Positions 41,367-50,460 of a stretch of DNA of 64,000 nucleotides are shown piece by piece (within the stretch, counting starts at the first letter, position 1; every line of letters starts with the position of its first letter). Made by a program: the position numbers and the translations under genes. The stretch is from Halalkalibacter sp. APA_J-10(15). Its GTDB lineage: Bacteria > Bacillota > Bacilli > Bacillales > Bacillaceae_D. The notes under the pieces are model-generated. The model was not told the origin of the DNA. It was given only the letters and a program-made list of their open reading frames with translations, and ran no database searches. Where the stretch lies: assembly GCF_023017105.1 (NCBI RefSeq), contig NZ_JALKEV010000018.1:48185-112184 (forward strand), in the 5' to 3' direction.

Positions 41367-43082
41367 ATGGAAATAACGATTTATAAACCATTAAGGGAGT
41401 TACTAAGGGAAATGAATATTACGGGAAAGTTGTTTATAGGATTTATTTCTATACTTATCTCATTATCCATCGTTACAGGCGTAACATTTTCAGCTTTTTC
41501 ATATTTTAATCAATTTATATCGACTAACGATGATACAATCGAAAAAGTAGAGCTGCTAAACAGCATGGAAAAAGAGATGTATAGAGGATATTTGAGATTT
41601 ACACATTATTTAAATGATCGTGCAATCGGATCGATAGAATATACACAAAATCAAAATGATTTATTTTTTGATCACACAGAAGCATTGTTATCTATTGATG
41701 GTAATAGTAAGGGGATAGAAAAATTAATTGGGTTAACCGAACAATTGCAAAACCAAGTTCAAGAAATCATAAATAGTAAAGAATTAGAAGGTATGGATTC
41801 CTATACTACTTTGTTGAATCAAAATGAGATTGTATTGAGTCAAATCTCGGAAGTGTATGATGAAGTACGTATGAATTATCAAAATGAAATAAAAGATGCT
41901 AACGGTGCATTATTATACATGAGTCAATTTAGTAATAAAGTTATCTTAACCATCAGTATAGTAGCTATTATTTTAGGTTTAACAATAGCAATATATCTTA
42001 GCAAAATGATTTCTAGACCGTTAAAGATCATGGCAACTTTCTCTAATCAAATTAGTCAAGGAAACCTGTCAGTAGATAAAGTAAAAGTGAAAAGTCAAGA
42101 CGAAGTAGGACAATTAGCTCATGCTTTTAATAAAATGGTAGAAAATACGAGGAATTTAATAACTAATGTTCGAAGTAATTCTGAACAAGTTGCTGCTTCT
42201 TCAGAAGAATTAATGGTAAGTTCAACTGAAACTAGTACATCTGCTAATCAAATAGTAAATGCAATTCAAGAAGTTGCTAGTGGTTCAGAAAATCAGGTGA
42301 AAGCAATTGAAGAAAGCACAGATGCAATAAATGATTTAGAAAAAGGGGTAAAAAAAGTTACTAATACTATTTATTGTATAAAAGATTCTACTTCTCATAC
42401 AACTAAGCAAGCGAATGATGGACATCGATTATTATCTAAAGTTATTTTACAAATGGACTCAATTTATCACTCAACTAATAATACGATCGAACTGGTCAAT
42501 GTATTAGATGATAATTCTAAAAGAATCAGTTATATTATGGATTCTATAGCTGATATTTCTGATAAAACAAGTCTATTGGCTTTAAATGCTACCATTGAAT
42601 CCTCTAGGGCTGGGGAGCACGGTAAGGGGTTTGCTGTTGTGGCAAATGAAATTAGGAAATTAGCAGAGCAATCTAGAAGTTCTGCAAATGATATTTCAAA
42701 ATTAGTGACAAGTATTCAGAAAGATATCGCAATGGTAGTAGAAATAACTAATAATAGTTCAGAACAAGTTAAAGAAGGGTATCATTTAGTTGAGCATACA
42801 GAGAGAAGTTTTACAAATATTTTGAATGCTGTGACTCAAGTTGCTCAGGAAACGGAAGTTCTTTTTTTACTGTCTGATACGATGTCTACAAATATGGAAG
42901 TCGTTAATTTATCAATGAAGGAGGTAGCGTCGATTTCTAATAAAACAATGACGAGTACAGAAGAAATAGCAGCTTCATCTGAGGAACAATTAGCTATTAC
43001 GAATGAAGTCGATTCTTTAGCGACAGATTTAGCAAGTATTGCTAATGAATTGAAAGAACAAATAAATAGGTTTAGAACTTAA
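41367..43082 (+). CDS. Methyl-accepting chemotaxis protein
   Basis: Up to 571 residues (ATG 41367); a second ATG at 41412, preceded by AAGGGAA, is at least as likely. First membrane segment about 22-45, an extracytoplasmic four-helix-type sensor domain to about 190, second segment about 193-213, HAMP domain to about 268, then the cytoplasmic signalling coiled coil. The hairpin tip is intact ([38 protein letters not shown]). It would signal to CheA/CheW elsewhere. Lying at the end of a glycan block, it may sense a related sugar, but the sensor domain does not show its ligand. Confidence 0.9.
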   Translation: MEITIYKPLRELLREMNITGKLFIGFISILISLSIVTGVTFSAFSYFNQFISTNDDTIEKVELLNSMEKEMYRGYLRFTHYLNDRAIGSIEYTQNQNDLFFDHTEALLSIDGNSKGIEKLIGLTEQLQNQVQEIINSKELEGMDSYTTLLNQNEIVLSQISEVYDEVRMNYQNEIKDANGALLYMSQFSNKVILTISIVAIILGLTIAIYLSKMISRPLKIMATFSNQISQGNLSVDKVKVKSQDEVGQLAHAFNKMVENTRNLITNVRSNSEQVAASSEELMVSSTETSTSANQIVNAIQEVASGSENQVKAIEESTDAINDLEKGVKKVTNTIYCIKDSTSHTTKQANDGHRLLSKVILQMDSIYHSTNNTIELVNVLDDNSKRISYIMDSIADISDKTSLLALNATIESSRAGEHGKGFAVVANEIRKLAEQSRSSANDISKLVTSIQKDIAMVVEITNNSSEQVKEGYHLVEHTERSFTNILNAVTQVAQETEVLFLLSDTMSTNMEVVNLSMKEVASISNKTMTSTEEIAASSEEQLAITNEVDSLATDLASIANELKEQINRFRT

Positions 43083-43175
43083 AGTTTAAATGAACGTTTG
43101 TTAAGTGAATCTTCTCACTAGGTTTGTAAATTAGATCAATGAAGAAGGCGCTGTTCAAAAGGTATCAGTCGGAAA

Positions 43176-43283
43176 GGGAATGGGCGATACCCTTGATTTT
43201 TACAAAGAAATTAAGATTACGCCAATGCAGTACGGTCAATCGTTACCGGTGCTTGCGCTTGAGGAGTATTTGTGAGAGTTTGA
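43176..43283 (+). pseudogene. C-terminal gene remnant, copy B
   Basis: Nearly the same ~108 bp as 33054-33165 in the same orientation, with a few substitutions and a premature TGA at 43273. Neither copy has a start. The two copies bracket the AraC-GH43-GH2-MCP block. Confidence 0.6.
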
Positions 43284-43296
43284 ATAGAGTGATTTA

Positions 43297-43324
43297 AAGG
43301 CTCATAGAGAGTGAGCCTTTTTCT
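43297..43324 (+). terminator. Terminator-like hairpin
   Basis: AAAGGCTCA and TGAGCCTTTTT form a 9-bp stem with a T-run. It follows remnant copy B and would end transcription from the chemoreceptor side. Confidence 0.75.
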
Positions 43325-43973
43325 ATACTTGATTTTCCACTGATTCTAGAAGGCTTATTTCAATAAATTTCAGTTCAAGTGGGTCAAATATAGTATAGTA
43401 AAGTATGCTTATAATGAAAGAATAGTCGATATGAGGTTGTGAAAACGTACAATTCAACGATTTCTGGAAAACGCTTGTGTTTCAAGAAATAGACGTCTGA
43501 ACTCCTATTGCAGATAGAGGATCTTATCATTTAAAAGATGTATCACAAACCGTACTGTAATGGATATGTATTAAAAAACCATTCTCTCGCGGACATACAT
43601 TTAATAAAATGACTCACTTATTGATGAAATAGAAACCTTGATACACTAGGTTATATGCCTTTATGTAAGCCAATCCACTGATACTGACATGCTGGAAAAA
43701 AATCGTTCTCTCACGGACACGAATCTCACTCAAATCATCCATATCTCTAATAACGAAAATTATAAATGTCCTGAACCGACATTACTAATAATCGGTAGGG
43801 AATTATAGTATCTATGTGTTTCCGAATGGGGAAACGTTCGTTCATTTGAAAATGAATAATTTTACAGAATTAATTTGAAGGAGTGTCTACAAAGGTGATA
43901 AAAACAAATAAATGGTTACAACAATTCTTATAAAAAATTGAGCAGAAATCTGAACAACAAAAAAACAAAAAGG
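43325..43973. other. Right-end element DNA without genes
   Basis: No intact gene. Two imperfect ~40-bp repeats start at about 43573 (ATTCTCTCGCGGACA) and 43703 (GTTCTCTCACGGACA). A possible small-gene start with ribosome site near 43880-43900 stops within a few codons. The stretch is AT-rich and resembles the decayed left end. Confidence 0.45.
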
Positions 43974-44001
43974 TTTCCTGTATGTAGCCTGCCAGCGTAT
44001 T
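43974..44001. repeat. 28-bp repeat, inverted relative to 10896-10923
   Basis: Contains GCCTGCCAGCG and begins TTTCCTGTA; 27 of 28 bases match the reverse complement of the left-end copy. It lies about 140 bp inside the right att repeat. Confidence 0.7.
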
Positions 44002-44017
44002 TACTTTGATTATTTGT

Positions 44018-44039
44018 TTGAATACCCCTTGAATACCCT
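44018..44039. repeat. Tandem 11-mers, possible integrase arm sites (right)
   Basis: TTGAATACCCC followed directly by TTGAATACCCT, matching 9681-9702 in the same orientation except for the last base. About 100 bp inside the right att repeat. Confidence 0.6.
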
Positions 44040-44139
44040 TTACGATAAATCTCTTAAAATCCCACGAAACACTAAAAGGGAAAAACGTTGATTTAAAGAG
44101 GTTTATATAATTTCACATAATGGTATTTCCGCCCGTCTC

Positions 44140-44264
44140 TGAAAGAGCGTAAGAAATACGGTCTTAAAGCAGCACGTCGTGCACCTCAGTTCTCAAAACG
44201 TTAATATCCTTGTTATATCAACGTTCAGCCCTCTTTGCTCTTATGGAGCAGGGAGGGTTTTTTC
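44140..44264 (+). repeat. Right attachment-site repeat (displaced rpsI 3' end and terminator)
   Basis: The last ~20 codons of rpsI, its stop and terminator hairpin, without the rest of the gene. It matches 9542-9665 with 71 identical consecutive bases. This is most simply the original chromosomal 3' end of rpsI displaced by integration. The rpsI-derived frame is not a gene here. Confidence 0.9.
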
Positions 44265-44747
44265 GTTGTTTAGGGAAAAACGACCCACTTTTGCCTCACT
44301 TTTAGGACCATTGAGTTTTTTCCATCATAAAGGTAAGGAAGTTTTGAGATGTTCGTTCTAGTAACGGTAGGATCATAGGTATTTATTGATATTCAAGATA
44401 TATACCTTTTTATGGAATAAAGAAAAAAGTAGTTTATGCGCTGGCGGGCGTATAAGGAGGAAGTTTAAGGGATTATATAATTAAATCAAGATTTTAAAGG
44501 ATAAGATAAGCTACGTAAAGAGTTGTTACTTAATGAACAGTTCTCTATATCTCCTACTTTATAATTCGCGAACTTGATACAGCATTCAGGAATCTTGTTT
44601 TAAGTAAGTATGACACAGAATGCATTGAAAGAATTGAGTGAAGTATACGGAATTGAATATCTCCGGCTGGTGGAACTATTTTCTATTTTGTGGTACCATT
44701 AGCGATAAATTTGTTATTAAACTACTTTTGAGGAAGTGGGAAACACA
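44265..44747. other. Region right of the att repeat without genes
   Basis: No credible gene. 44439 onward has CGCTGGCGGGCG then ATAAGGAGGAAGTTTAAGG, related to the element's left-end sequence at 11906. This suggests that remnants of a second, similar element lie outside the right att copy. Confidence 0.45.
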
Positions 44748-44951
44748 ATGGGAAAGTTTGTTGTTTTATTTGGTGCGATCATTATGCTTATATCGGTGAT
44801 AATAGGTCTTTTTTGGGATATAGGTTACAGTGAAGGAAGTTACCTATATTTATTTCATCTGACTTTTTCATTAGTCTATTTAATCTATGCCATTTATTGC
44901 ATTGTGAAAGATAAGAAGGCCAATAAGAATTCAGGTGGTGATTTCGAATAG
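44748..44951 (+). CDS. Small membrane protein of unknown function
   Basis: 67 residues from ATG 44748 (MGKFVVLFGAIIMLIS), with GAGGAAG upstream; a GTG at 44736 would add four residues. Two membrane segments: about 3-23 and 32-55, with a basic C-terminal tail (KDKKANKN). It has a plausible start and composition. No family is recognised. Confidence 0.5.
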   Translation: MGKFVVLFGAIIMLISVIIGLFWDIGYSEGSYLYLFHLTFSLVYLIYAIYCIVKDKKANKNSGGDFE

Positions 44952-45111
44952 TAAATCTGCTATTTTGGTAGTGTATTTGATAACTTAATATTGAGCCACT
45001 TTTAAGGGGGCGATCACATAAAAAATGAGCCACACCATTTCCAATTTTACTAACCTCTCTTATGATTGAAAGTGACCAAACGATCAATTAGAAGAGAGGG
45101 AAAAAGGATGA

Positions 45112-45285
45112 TTGAAGGCTCAATTCTATCGTATCAAATTTTTATATGAGAAAGAAGGAATGTCTCAAAGGCAAATCGCAAAAAAACTTGGTAATACAAG
45201 GAATACAGTCAGTAAGTATTTTAAAACAGATGAAGCACCGACCATGATAAAACGGCAGAATACCTCCATCGTGCTTCTTATTTGA
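45112..45285 (+). pseudogene. IS21-family IstA transposase, N-terminal fragment
   Basis: 57 codons read FYRIKFLYEKEGMSQRQIA and KKLGNTRNTVSKYFKTDEAP, the helix-turn-helix start of IstA. The remainder of the transposase and the istB partner are absent. The best ribosome site (GAGAGGGAAAAAGG) serves an ATG in another frame, so even this start is shifted. An old, nearly erased insertion. Confidence 0.65.
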
Positions 45286-45351
45286 ATCGATGTTTCGGTT
45301 TCTGAGTGTTGTTAATTTTGCTTAGGTCGTGTACTTTTGGAGAAATTGTGG

Positions 45352-45502
45352 TAAGATGGTACTAACAAAGCATATACTAAAAAGTGACCACAGTTCCCGC
45401 TGTGGCCACTAGATATCCATTCTCTTAATAGGGGATTCGTGTTATCTGTTCTATGAAGAAAAAATAGCCCTCGCCCATGCGAACAGGGGGGCTATTTTTT
45501 TA
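45352..45502 (+). ncRNA. Antisense antitoxin RNA of the type I system, copy 2
   Basis: An extended -10 promoter (TG-G-TAAGAT, 45349-45357) starts an RNA near 45364. It includes a GACCACAG/CTGTGG hairpin at about 45384, a TAGATATCC...GTGTTATCT stem, and a bidirectional terminator (AAATAGCCC...GGGGCTATTTTTTT, about 45461-45500). Its 3' end overlaps the toxin's 3' coding end on the opposite strand, the usual layout of TxpA/RatA-type pairs. The conserved copy at 13.1 kb supports the boundaries. Confidence 0.7.
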
Positions 45503-45590
45503 CGTTCAAAATAGCAATAACAACGGCAATCAGCGCTATCATCATAGTCGAGAAAGAAATCATGAGTGTTAGAGCCTGAAATGTCGTCAT
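45492..45590 (-). CDS. Holin-like small membrane toxin (type I toxin-antitoxin)
   Basis: A 32-residue peptide, MTTFQALTLMISFSTMM then IALIAVVIAILNVKK: one membrane helix and a short basic tail, as in Hol_Tox/TxpA-type toxins of Bacilli. The start has a very strong AAAGGGGGTGAG site which can itself pair in a CCCCGAAAGGGG hairpin, a common way to hold toxin mRNA silent. TGG-TATAAT (complement of 45672-45680) is a good extended -10 about 80 bp upstream. An antisense RNA overlaps the 3' end. Confidence 0.8.
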   Translation of the reverse strand: MTTFQALTLMISFSTMMIALIAVVIAILNVKK

Positions 45591-46211
45591 GGCCTCACCC
45601 CCTTTCGGGGACAACACCAACCACCCTATCCGTTTTTTAAAAACGCTAAATCGAATGAATATCTATCATCTATTATACCATAAATATCCACAGTACACCT
45701 TTGTTTTCATAAAGAAAACCCTGTAATATCAAGGTGTTTTACGGTTTTTATATCGATGTTCTGGGCGGTTAATGTGTGGGAACCAAGTATTTGGATAACT
45801 ACCTTTATTGGTGCAATTTCCTTCAACAAAGAAAAAAGTGCACCGTGAAGCGTTACACTAAGAGGGCACCAAAAAAGTTAAAAATCAAACCTTTTCAGTG
45901 GCCAAGTAAACCAAATGCTTTTAAGTGCTTGCTAAAAATCCAATTTAATTACGGTCCAATACTTACATAAAGTGAATTAACAGCTACTCCTAGAAAGAAG
46001 CGTTTGTACTCGTATTGATCTCCTTTAAACTCCTCTCTTTTCATAGAATGATTACCCTTTTTTCTGATTCTCAAGCCCTGATCAAAATGACCTGTTTCAC
46101 ACGAATATAAGAAAGAGTGTTAAATAGTTCCTTCTCCTACGTTACACTAGAATTTGTCAAAAGAAACGTAAAGAATAGAGTTTGATAACCTCGTAAGGAG
46201 GATGGAGCACG
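45591..46211. other. Toxin leader/promoter and gene-free region
   Basis: 45591-45680 is the toxin leader and promoter on the minus strand. 45865-45905 is a copy of the AAAGTTAAAAATCAAAC hairpin repeat. The remaining sequence to 46211 shows no gene; frames at 45776-45970 lack a ribosome site and cross the repeat. Confidence 0.55.
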
Positions 46212-47117
46212 ATGAGACGTCTTTGTTTAGCTATGTGTATGGTAGTGAGTGTGATGAGTTTAGGAGGTTGTTTATCGATGTTTGGTGAAATTTCAGAAGA
46301 AGAACATGCAGAACGTACGTTGATGAGCGTCAATGAATATACAGGAGAAGAATACAGACTTCGCGGTGGTCAAGCAACGAATGACTTAGCACAGGAATTG
46401 TTCCCCGACATCGAGGAAGCGGTACAAGCCTTTTTTCGAGAGGAATACAAAACCGATGTGATCGTTCACAACGCAGTAGGCGCATCAGGAGGGGCGACGG
46501 TGTTTGTTGAATCGGTTGGCGAACCCCATTTTCATACGTTTGCGATTATCCCGATTGATACAGAAAACAAACGAGTTCGTGCAGAGGACGTTTGGACAGA
46601 GGAAGGGCAAGTCGAGCAAAGCCTTTTCGGTGGGCTGTTGGCGATGATCATGGAGGATGAATTTAAAGCATTAGAAGAATATTTAGTCGGATTAACGAAG
46701 GAATATCCGGTAGTAGGATTTCGACAAGAGGCGGTAAATAATGTCATAGCATCGGGTTATACGACCCCATACTTTTTTATTCAACCTTTGTCGATGGATG
46801 AATTAGAAGGAATCAACCAGTTGTATCTCGATAATCCAGATATCAGGAAAGAAGAATTGAGAGAGCATTTTGATGTGGAGAGTTATGAAGCGAATGATTT
46901 ATCGATTACCGTTGAATTGTTTATGAGTGAACCAAAGATGGACCCGGATGAGGAGATTTTTAATATGGTTGTCCACGATTTAGAAACAATGGAAGGAATC
47001 CCACGTGGGGCCTATGCTTTTCTATTGCGAGATAATAATGTAATTAAACGAACTGGTACGGGGAATGATCGGAATTATCTTAGACGCAATACTCCAAATA
47101 AAATTATTCGAGATTAA
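46212..47117 (+). CDS. DUF1672-type lipoprotein
   Basis: 301 residues from ATG 46212 behind AAGGAGG. A lipoprotein signal peptide ends at the lipobox LGGC (Cys20), so it should be anchored outside the membrane. The mature part resembles the DUF1672 lipoproteins of staphylococci and bacilli (YTGEEYRLRGG, FFREEYKTDVIVHNAVGASGGATVFVE in part). Function unknown. It is 9 bp from a lipase-like gene and likely in one transcript with it. Family naming is from memory of motifs. Confidence 0.65.
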   Translation: MRRLCLAMCMVVSVMSLGGCLSMFGEISEEEHAERTLMSVNEYTGEEYRLRGGQATNDLAQELFPDIEEAVQAFFREEYKTDVIVHNAVGASGGATVFVESVGEPHFHTFAIIPIDTENKRVRAEDVWTEEGQVEQSLFGGLLAMIMEDEFKALEEYLVGLTKEYPVVGFRQEAVNNVIASGYTTPYFFIQPLSMDELEGINQLYLDNPDIRKEELREHFDVESYEANDLSITVELFMSEPKMDPDEEIFNMVVHDLETMEGIPRGAYAFLLRDNNVIKRTGTGNDRNYLRRNTPNKIIRD

Positions 47118-47135
47118 AGTTTAGAGGTGAAGAAG

Positions 47136-48578
47136 TTGACCAAAGTGACAAAGGATCGAACAACAGATGCTGAACTAGTTCAAATGGGTGGATTGCATGC
47201 CTATTTGGAATATAGGGAGAACTCACGTTTTACAATTGAAGAAAAAGAATTCGAAGTCATCCACACCGAATACGACCACCCCACCGGCCTCGATGCCCTA
47301 ACCGTTCAAAACCTCGAAACCGGCGAATACACCGTCGTATTCGTCGGCACGGACGTCGAAAGCAAGTACGGCATGCAGGATGTGAAGACGAATGTGCAGC
47401 TTTTGACGGGGCCAACGCCTGCACAGCTTGAGGCGGGAGTGGCGTATGTGGAGTCGGTTCAGGAAGAGCTAGGGATTGAAGTCGAATCGCTTGCGGGGAA
47501 TTCGCTTGGTGGCGGTTTGGCGAATGCGGCGGCTGTTGCCTTTCCTCATATGCGGGCTGTGACGTTGAATCCGGCGCCTCTTCCGGCAGGGTTGCTTGAT
47601 CCTGATACAGAGTATGAGAATATGACCAATTATTTGACGGAGAATGATATTCTGACGACGGCGCTTCGAGCGGGGAGGATTGCTCATCAAGTTCCTGGAA
47701 AGCATGTTGAGATTTATCAAGGGGTTCCGGGCTTAGCACAGCTTGTCCCGAATCATACAGGGTATATAAAGGACGGCAATCGCCATGTGCCAACGTTAAC
47801 GATTGGCGAGTACGGACAGCCAGGGTACGGTCATATTTATATGGATGCTGATCGACACATTGTGACGAGCATCTGGACGGGGCAGCCATTATATGGGCAA
47901 CGCTCGGAGCGAATTCAGATTGATTACGAACAGTTGTCTCTATTAGGTGAAGGACTAGAGCCTGCTGTGATTGACCGGTTGACGTTAGCTCAAACGTATC
48001 TGACTCATGCAATGGATATTGTTGAGCATCAGAGAACGCAAAAGCATAGGCGGGTGAATGAATTGCGTGAGGCCTTTCTCGACATGTTTGAGCAGCTTGC
48101 GGATCGTCAATTGCTTTTCAATATCCATTTACCTCACAATGAATTAAAAAAGATCATTCAGCGTTTACATACCTTACTTGATCAAGCAGAAGCACAATGT
48201 GCGTCCCTTGATATCCTTTTAAATTCCCCACCGATGGAGTTAGTCGAATCCCTTTTTAACACGAGCGTTGATGTGGCTAGTTTGTTCGCTCCTGTTCGAA
48301 ATTACTTATATGAATTAGAAGAGAAAGTCGACGAATTGTCTTCTTATGTCAATGAACTGATCATGGACAAAGTAGAGGACTTATTAAAAGGAGGCCAGAA
48401 GGTCTTTTTGGATGTGGTTGTCGATGAGTTAGCGGCTCACCACGAATTGGTCGGTCGGAATCAGGAGCAAGTCTTAACGCAAGTGAAGGAGTTTCGAAGT
48501 CAAGTATCGCAAACGGCTTCAGAATTTGAATATGTCGACCATCAAATAACAGACGCGGTTCGCCAGGGGGGACAGTAG
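47136..48578 (+). CDS. Lipase-like alpha/beta-hydrolase with helical C-terminal domain (SA1320-like)
   Basis: About 480 residues. I prefer the TTG at 47136, spaced well from AGAGGTG; a GTG at 47127 is also possible. The N-terminal 200 residues have a class-3-lipase-like fold with the nucleophile motif GNSLGGG (G-x-S-x-G) preceded by VFVGTDV. Residues from about 290 to the end are long amphipathic helices. No signal peptide. Base composition is richer in GC at 47250-47420 than in the neighbours. It lies between a lipoprotein gene and a helical-protein gene; perhaps a surface or effector module. Substrate unknown. Confidence 0.65.
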   Translation: MTKVTKDRTTDAELVQMGGLHAYLEYRENSRFTIEEKEFEVIHTEYDHPTGLDALTVQNLETGEYTVVFVGTDVESKYGMQDVKTNVQLLTGPTPAQLEAGVAYVESVQEELGIEVESLAGNSLGGGLANAAAVAFPHMRAVTLNPAPLPAGLLDPDTEYENMTNYLTENDILTTALRAGRIAHQVPGKHVEIYQGVPGLAQLVPNHTGYIKDGNRHVPTLTIGEYGQPGYGHIYMDADRHIVTSIWTGQPLYGQRSERIQIDYEQLSLLGEGLEPAVIDRLTLAQTYLTHAMDIVEHQRTQKHRRVNELREAFLDMFEQLADRQLLFNIHLPHNELKKIIQRLHTLLDQAEAQCASLDILLNSPPMELVESLFNTSVDVASLFAPVRNYLYELEEKVDELSSYVNELIMDKVEDLLKGGQKVFLDVVVDELAAHHELVGRNQEQVLTQVKEFRSQVSQTASEFEYVDHQITDAVRQGGQ

Positions 48579-48634
48579 GGCTATCGGGTCCTGTTCAGAG
48601 CACGAACATCGTGACATTGGAGGAGTCGCCTTAC

Positions 48635-49222
48635 ATGCTTTATTTTATGAAGTTCAAAGAATTGCATCGTAATATGGCAATTGAAGGGTTTAGGTTGAGT
48701 ACATATCCAATTGTTGTCACGCTAGTTGGGGCGATTGACGTCGTTTTAGGAAGCATCAAGTTAGGAGCAGAGGCGATTCAGCTTGCGATTAGAGAAGATT
48801 CTCGGTTAGGGAGAAAAGTTCAATTAGCTGATACCGCTTTACGAACCTTTTTCAATTATAGGAGCCAGGTTATTGCTGCAGTGAACCGGGCGAGAGAGCA
48901 GCTAGATGATTTCATCGATACGGTGCAAGGGCTTCGAAATGGGCTATCTATGTTACAGGACAATTACCCAACACTCGTCAATAAGCTACGTCCCTATGTG
49001 GATTCGGCGTTATTCCGTCAAGAAGATTACCAGAATGTCTATTTCTATAACCATGCCGCACGGTCGCTCATACGAGAGTCAGAGATGGTCTTTGACGATG
49101 TGTACTATCATTTCCAAACGAATCGAGCGAAGTCGATTAGGATGCTGAGAGAGGTATCAAATAATGTCGTTGGAAATCTACAAGTGCTGGATGAACAAGT
49201 GAAACGTTGTTCAACAGGCTAA
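48635..49222 (+). CDS. Helical protein of unknown function, partner of the lipase-like gene
   Basis: 195 residues from ATG 48635, with TTGGAGGAG upstream; a GTG at 48611 is less likely. It is nearly all helical, with one apolar stretch (IVVTLVGAIDVVLGSIKLGAEAI in part, about 24-46) and coiled-coil-like repeats (AVNRAREQLDDFIDTVQGL). No domain is recognised. It is 56 bp after the lipase-like gene and ends the three-gene group before a terminator. Confidence 0.55.
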   Translation: MLYFMKFKELHRNMAIEGFRLSTYPIVVTLVGAIDVVLGSIKLGAEAIQLAIREDSRLGRKVQLADTALRTFFNYRSQVIAAVNRAREQLDDFIDTVQGLRNGLSMLQDNYPTLVNKLRPYVDSALFRQEDYQNVYFYNHAARSLIRESEMVFDDVYYHFQTNRAKSIRMLREVSNNVVGNLQVLDEQVKRCSTG

Positions 49223-49235
49223 AACTAACAATCTA

Positions 49236-49283
49236 ACAATGATGAAGGTGAATGTGAGATGGGTCAACGTTCATCTTTTTTTG
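49236..49283 (+). terminator. Terminator after the three-gene module
   Basis: GATGAA near 49242 pairs with TTCATC at about 49269-49274, followed by seven T. It lies just after the helical-protein gene. Confidence 0.65.
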
Positions 49284-49910
49284 TCGTTGGTGTGCTACTG
49301 ATCTATAAGGAATGCGACAAAATCGGGTCATTAGAGATCGACGAGCGCTTATTTCCCTTTCCACGTTACCTCTTTGCTAGGAGCTAGTAACTAACGGTTT
49401 GGTTTTGATAACAGTTAATCCTTATCAAAGGATAATTCCTGGCCATTGATGTAAAAGGGCTTGTTCGTATCAATGCCAGCTAACTCTAATCTGTATTTTA
49501 TGCAGTGCGACAGGAATATATGGGGCTTGCTCGTTTGCGTAACGGATGAGACTGCCGAATGCATTCACTGCTTGATCTAAAGTCTGATATGAATCAGTGC
49601 CACCTAAGTTATTTATCGCACTTTGAAACGAATGCTCTATTTCTCTTAGACCGCTAAATCTTCTTACGACAATTTAGAAAGTTCAGGGACTACATCGGGG
49701 TTTTGTACATGAAGCATCTTTCGAATTATTCTATTCTTTTCTTCGATATAAGTATGTCCAAGGGAGGTCTTAGAAGTTGATAGAATAGTCTTTATCCCAA
49801 CGGTTAAGAATTTATCAATACCCGTATCGGTCTTTAAAGTAATTTTTGATCCAGGCGTTAGAATTAAGGCATTATCCGTCTGAGGGTTGTTTGTTATTTG
49901 CTTTTGTAAT
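49284..49910 (-). pseudogene. Degraded coding remnant, unidentified
   Basis: The minus strand from about 49910 to 49660 reads as protein (for example NPQTDNALILTPGSKITLKT, SLGHTYIEEKNRIIRKML) and resumes after stops around 49640-49490 (DSYQTLDQAVNAFGSLIRYA). Several in-frame stops break it and no start is left. I do not recognise the family. Confidence 0.4.
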
Positions 49911-49912
49911 TC

Positions 49913-50057
49913 AACTTCGGTTAAAAAAGGTAGATTTTATAAGCGTTGTTATTGTTATGACTTCCTTAATTAATTCTTCCTGAGAAATTTCAAAACCCGT
50001 GTTGATCCAATTGGTTAACAGACCATAAAAGCCATATGCGGTGTAGCGTTTAAATGC
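49913..50057 (-). pseudogene. TetR-family regulator, C-terminal fragment
   Basis: Read on the minus strand: RYTAYGFYGLLTNWINTGFE followed by ISQEELIKEVITITTLI, the characteristic last helix pair of a TetR-type regulator. The DNA-binding N-terminal part is absent. It abuts, head to head, the SDR fragment starting at about 50058, so a rearrangement breakpoint lies between them. Confidence 0.55.
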
Positions 50058-50325
50058 AGCAAAAGCTGGTGTCGTGAACGTGACTCGTTCCCTTGCTTTA
50101 GAATTTGCAGAACGTAATATTCGTATCAATGCATGATGTCCAGGATTTATTGAAACACCCATTTTAGGTGATACAGATAGAGAATTCCTAACAAATGCAA
50201 CACCAATGAAACGTCTAGGTAAACCAGAAGAAATGGCAAAAGCGGTATTATTCATGGCCAGCGATGACACTACTTTCATGACTGATCATTCCCTAGTCGT
50301 TGATGGTGGATACACGGCACAATAA
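50058..50325 (+). pseudogene. SDR oxidoreductase, C-terminal fragment
   Basis: Encodes NAAKAGVVNVTRSLALEFA (the YxxxK region without its Tyr), then RNIRINA, an in-frame TGA (50134-50136), CPGFIETPILGD, KPEEMAKAVLFMAS and the terminal VVDGGYTAQ. The N-terminal Rossmann half is missing here but a matching fragment on the opposite strand is at 55741-56022. Dead gene. Confidence 0.75.
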
Positions 50326-50460
50326 TAGTAGAATGTGAATGTAACCAAATGGGTAGCTTTCTCCTAAGTTGTGATGAAATCGATAAAGTTGGGCAGTTTA
50401 ATGTTAACGAGGTGTCCTGCAATGTTGTTCACTTAATAAGAAGAAGAGAAGGTGACTGTC

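Noticed and set aside
44179-44361. 60-codon frame over the right att repeat
   Set aside because: It reads the rpsI 3' end and terminator in the wrong frame.
47257-48012. 251-codon open frame on the minus strand
   Set aside because: It is opposite the lipase-like gene, Pro/Gln/Ser-rich and without a ribosome site; the plus-strand frame has the GNSLGGG motif.
49911-50279. 122-codon minus-strand frame
   Set aside because: It fuses a true TetR C-terminal fragment with the antisense of an SDR fragment; only the part below 50057 is gene-derived.
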